Origin: Roseiarcus sp963820095
Lineage (GTDB): Bacteria; Pseudomonadota; Alphaproteobacteria; Rhizobiales; Beijerinckiaceae
Length of the DNA: 64,000 nt
Assembly (NCBI GenBank): GCA_963820095.1
Contig: CAWFZA010000028.1
Span: 186,001-250,000, forward strand
Direction of reading: 5' to 3'
Numbering within the stretch: position 1 is the first letter of the stretch; every line of letters begins with the position of its first letter. A model generated the notes under the pieces. The model searched no databases. It worked only from the letters and a program-made list of their open reading frames with translations, and was not told the DNA's origin. The position numbers and the translations under genes are program-made. This document shows, one piece after another, positions 63,446 to 64,000 of this stretch.

Positions 63446-64000
63446 TCACAGCCACTTTTTCCATCGGAAGAAGACGTAGGGTCCAACCGCGACGAGCGCC
63501 ATAAGAATTCAGCGCGGCCGGATAGCCCCATGCCCACTCAAGTTCCGGCATGACCTTGAAATTCATCCCATAGATCGAGGCGATCATCGTCGGCGGCATG
63601 AAGATGACCGCCAGCACGGAGAACAGCTTGATGATGTCGTTCTGCGCGAGGTTGATGAAGCCGAGAGTTGCGTCTAGCAGAAACTGCACCTTCTGGGCCT
63701 TGAAGCTTGCATCCTGCTCGAGCGACTGGAGGTCGCGCAAAGCCGATTTTGTCGCCTCCCGCACCGGCTTCGGCGCATCCGCGGAACGCCCCTCCGACGA
63801 CAGAAACAAAAGGAGCCGCTCGATCTCGACCAGGCTTTCCCGCAGGTTCGAGATCTTCTCGTCCTCGCGGCCGAGCGCGTCGAGGGTCGCGGTATAGATC
63901 CGGCTGCGCGAGCCCTGGTCCCCCTTCGCTCGAAAAACCCTGCTGGCGATGGAATTGAGTTCGACCCCGACCTTGTTCAGCGCCCTCGCCGACCGATCAA
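63446..64000 (-). CDS. CorA-family magnesium transporter, partial (cut by window end)
   Basis: The C-terminal part of a CorA protein, whose start lies beyond 64000. Visible are the long helix (ALGREDEKISNLRESLVEIE), KVQFLLDATLGFINLAQNDI, the pore helix FSVLAVIFMPPTMIASIYGM with GMN, and the EWAWGYPAAL loop. The last helix and basic tail (MALVAVGPYVFFRWKKWL) are reached if one base of the TT pair at 63508-63509 is removed, with a stop at 63446. The MPPTMIASIYGMNF form is typical of Mg2+ channels of the CorA type, so this and the neighbouring ZntB-like gene are paralogues with different pore sequences. Confidence 0.82.

Overview
The window is chromosomal DNA of a high-GC alphaproteobacterium of the order Hyphomicrobiales (Rhizobiales). 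The evidence is a homologue of the giant Growth Pole Ring protein known from polar-growing Rhizobiales, a 14-subunit complex I operon followed by birA, RNase J and methylmalonyl-CoA epimerase, the tig-clpP-clpX-lon-HU block, and intergenic palindromes of a type common in this order. A Beijerinckiaceae/Methylocystaceae-like host is plausible, but no gene in the window settles the family. No phage, plasmid, CRISPR array or intact insertion sequence is seen.
Layout. 0-6 kb: a membrane protein and a 25-residue membrane peptide, an OprB-type porin, a methyltransferase, a ferredoxin/ferredoxin-NADP reductase pair and an Hpt protein. 6.3-13.4 kb: the 2354-residue GPR-like protein, with about fifteen 44-residue repeats. 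13.5-20.1 kb: malonyl-CoA-synthetase-like ligase and xdhABC. 20.6-28.6 kb: thrS, a PNPOx-like protein, acylphosphatase, small proteins, mfd and sdhE. 28.8-30.4 kb: a membrane protein with a ClpP-like domain. 30.9-51.7 kb: one long minus-strand run, nuoA-N with a DUF3291 gene and a pentapeptide-repeat gene between nuoF and nuoG, then birA, rnj, mce, a DMT exporter and a YcaQ-like gene. 52.4-60.6 kb: tRNA-Asp, a periplasmic ClpP-like protein, tRNA-Val, HU, lon, clpX, clpP, tig and tRNA-Leu. 60.7-64 kb: a copper-ligand-poor multicopper-oxidase-like protein and two CorA-family transporters.
Sequence quality matters here. At least a dozen genes, including thrS, clpX, nuoC, nuoG and rnj, read through only if one base is added or removed, and most of the sites are an extra base in a short homopolymer. 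These look like sequencing or assembly errors rather than real gene decay. I therefore give such genes as one spanning feature and state the frame change. The DUF29 and SDR remnants are probably real relics.
The least expected signal is non-coding. Three intergenic regions (about 20.3, 30.45 and 52.15 kb) carry the same gap-free module: ATTTCTTG, then ATTGTTTTYCAGAAA 29 bases later, which reads as a promoter with a 17-base spacer. It points away from the neighbouring minus-strand gene into a hairpin-rich stretch with no ORF. Two of these copies lie in a longer set of shared blocks that ends in a GCATGCAAGG/GGCTAARTAAC element 85-86 bases upstream of both nuoA and xdhA.
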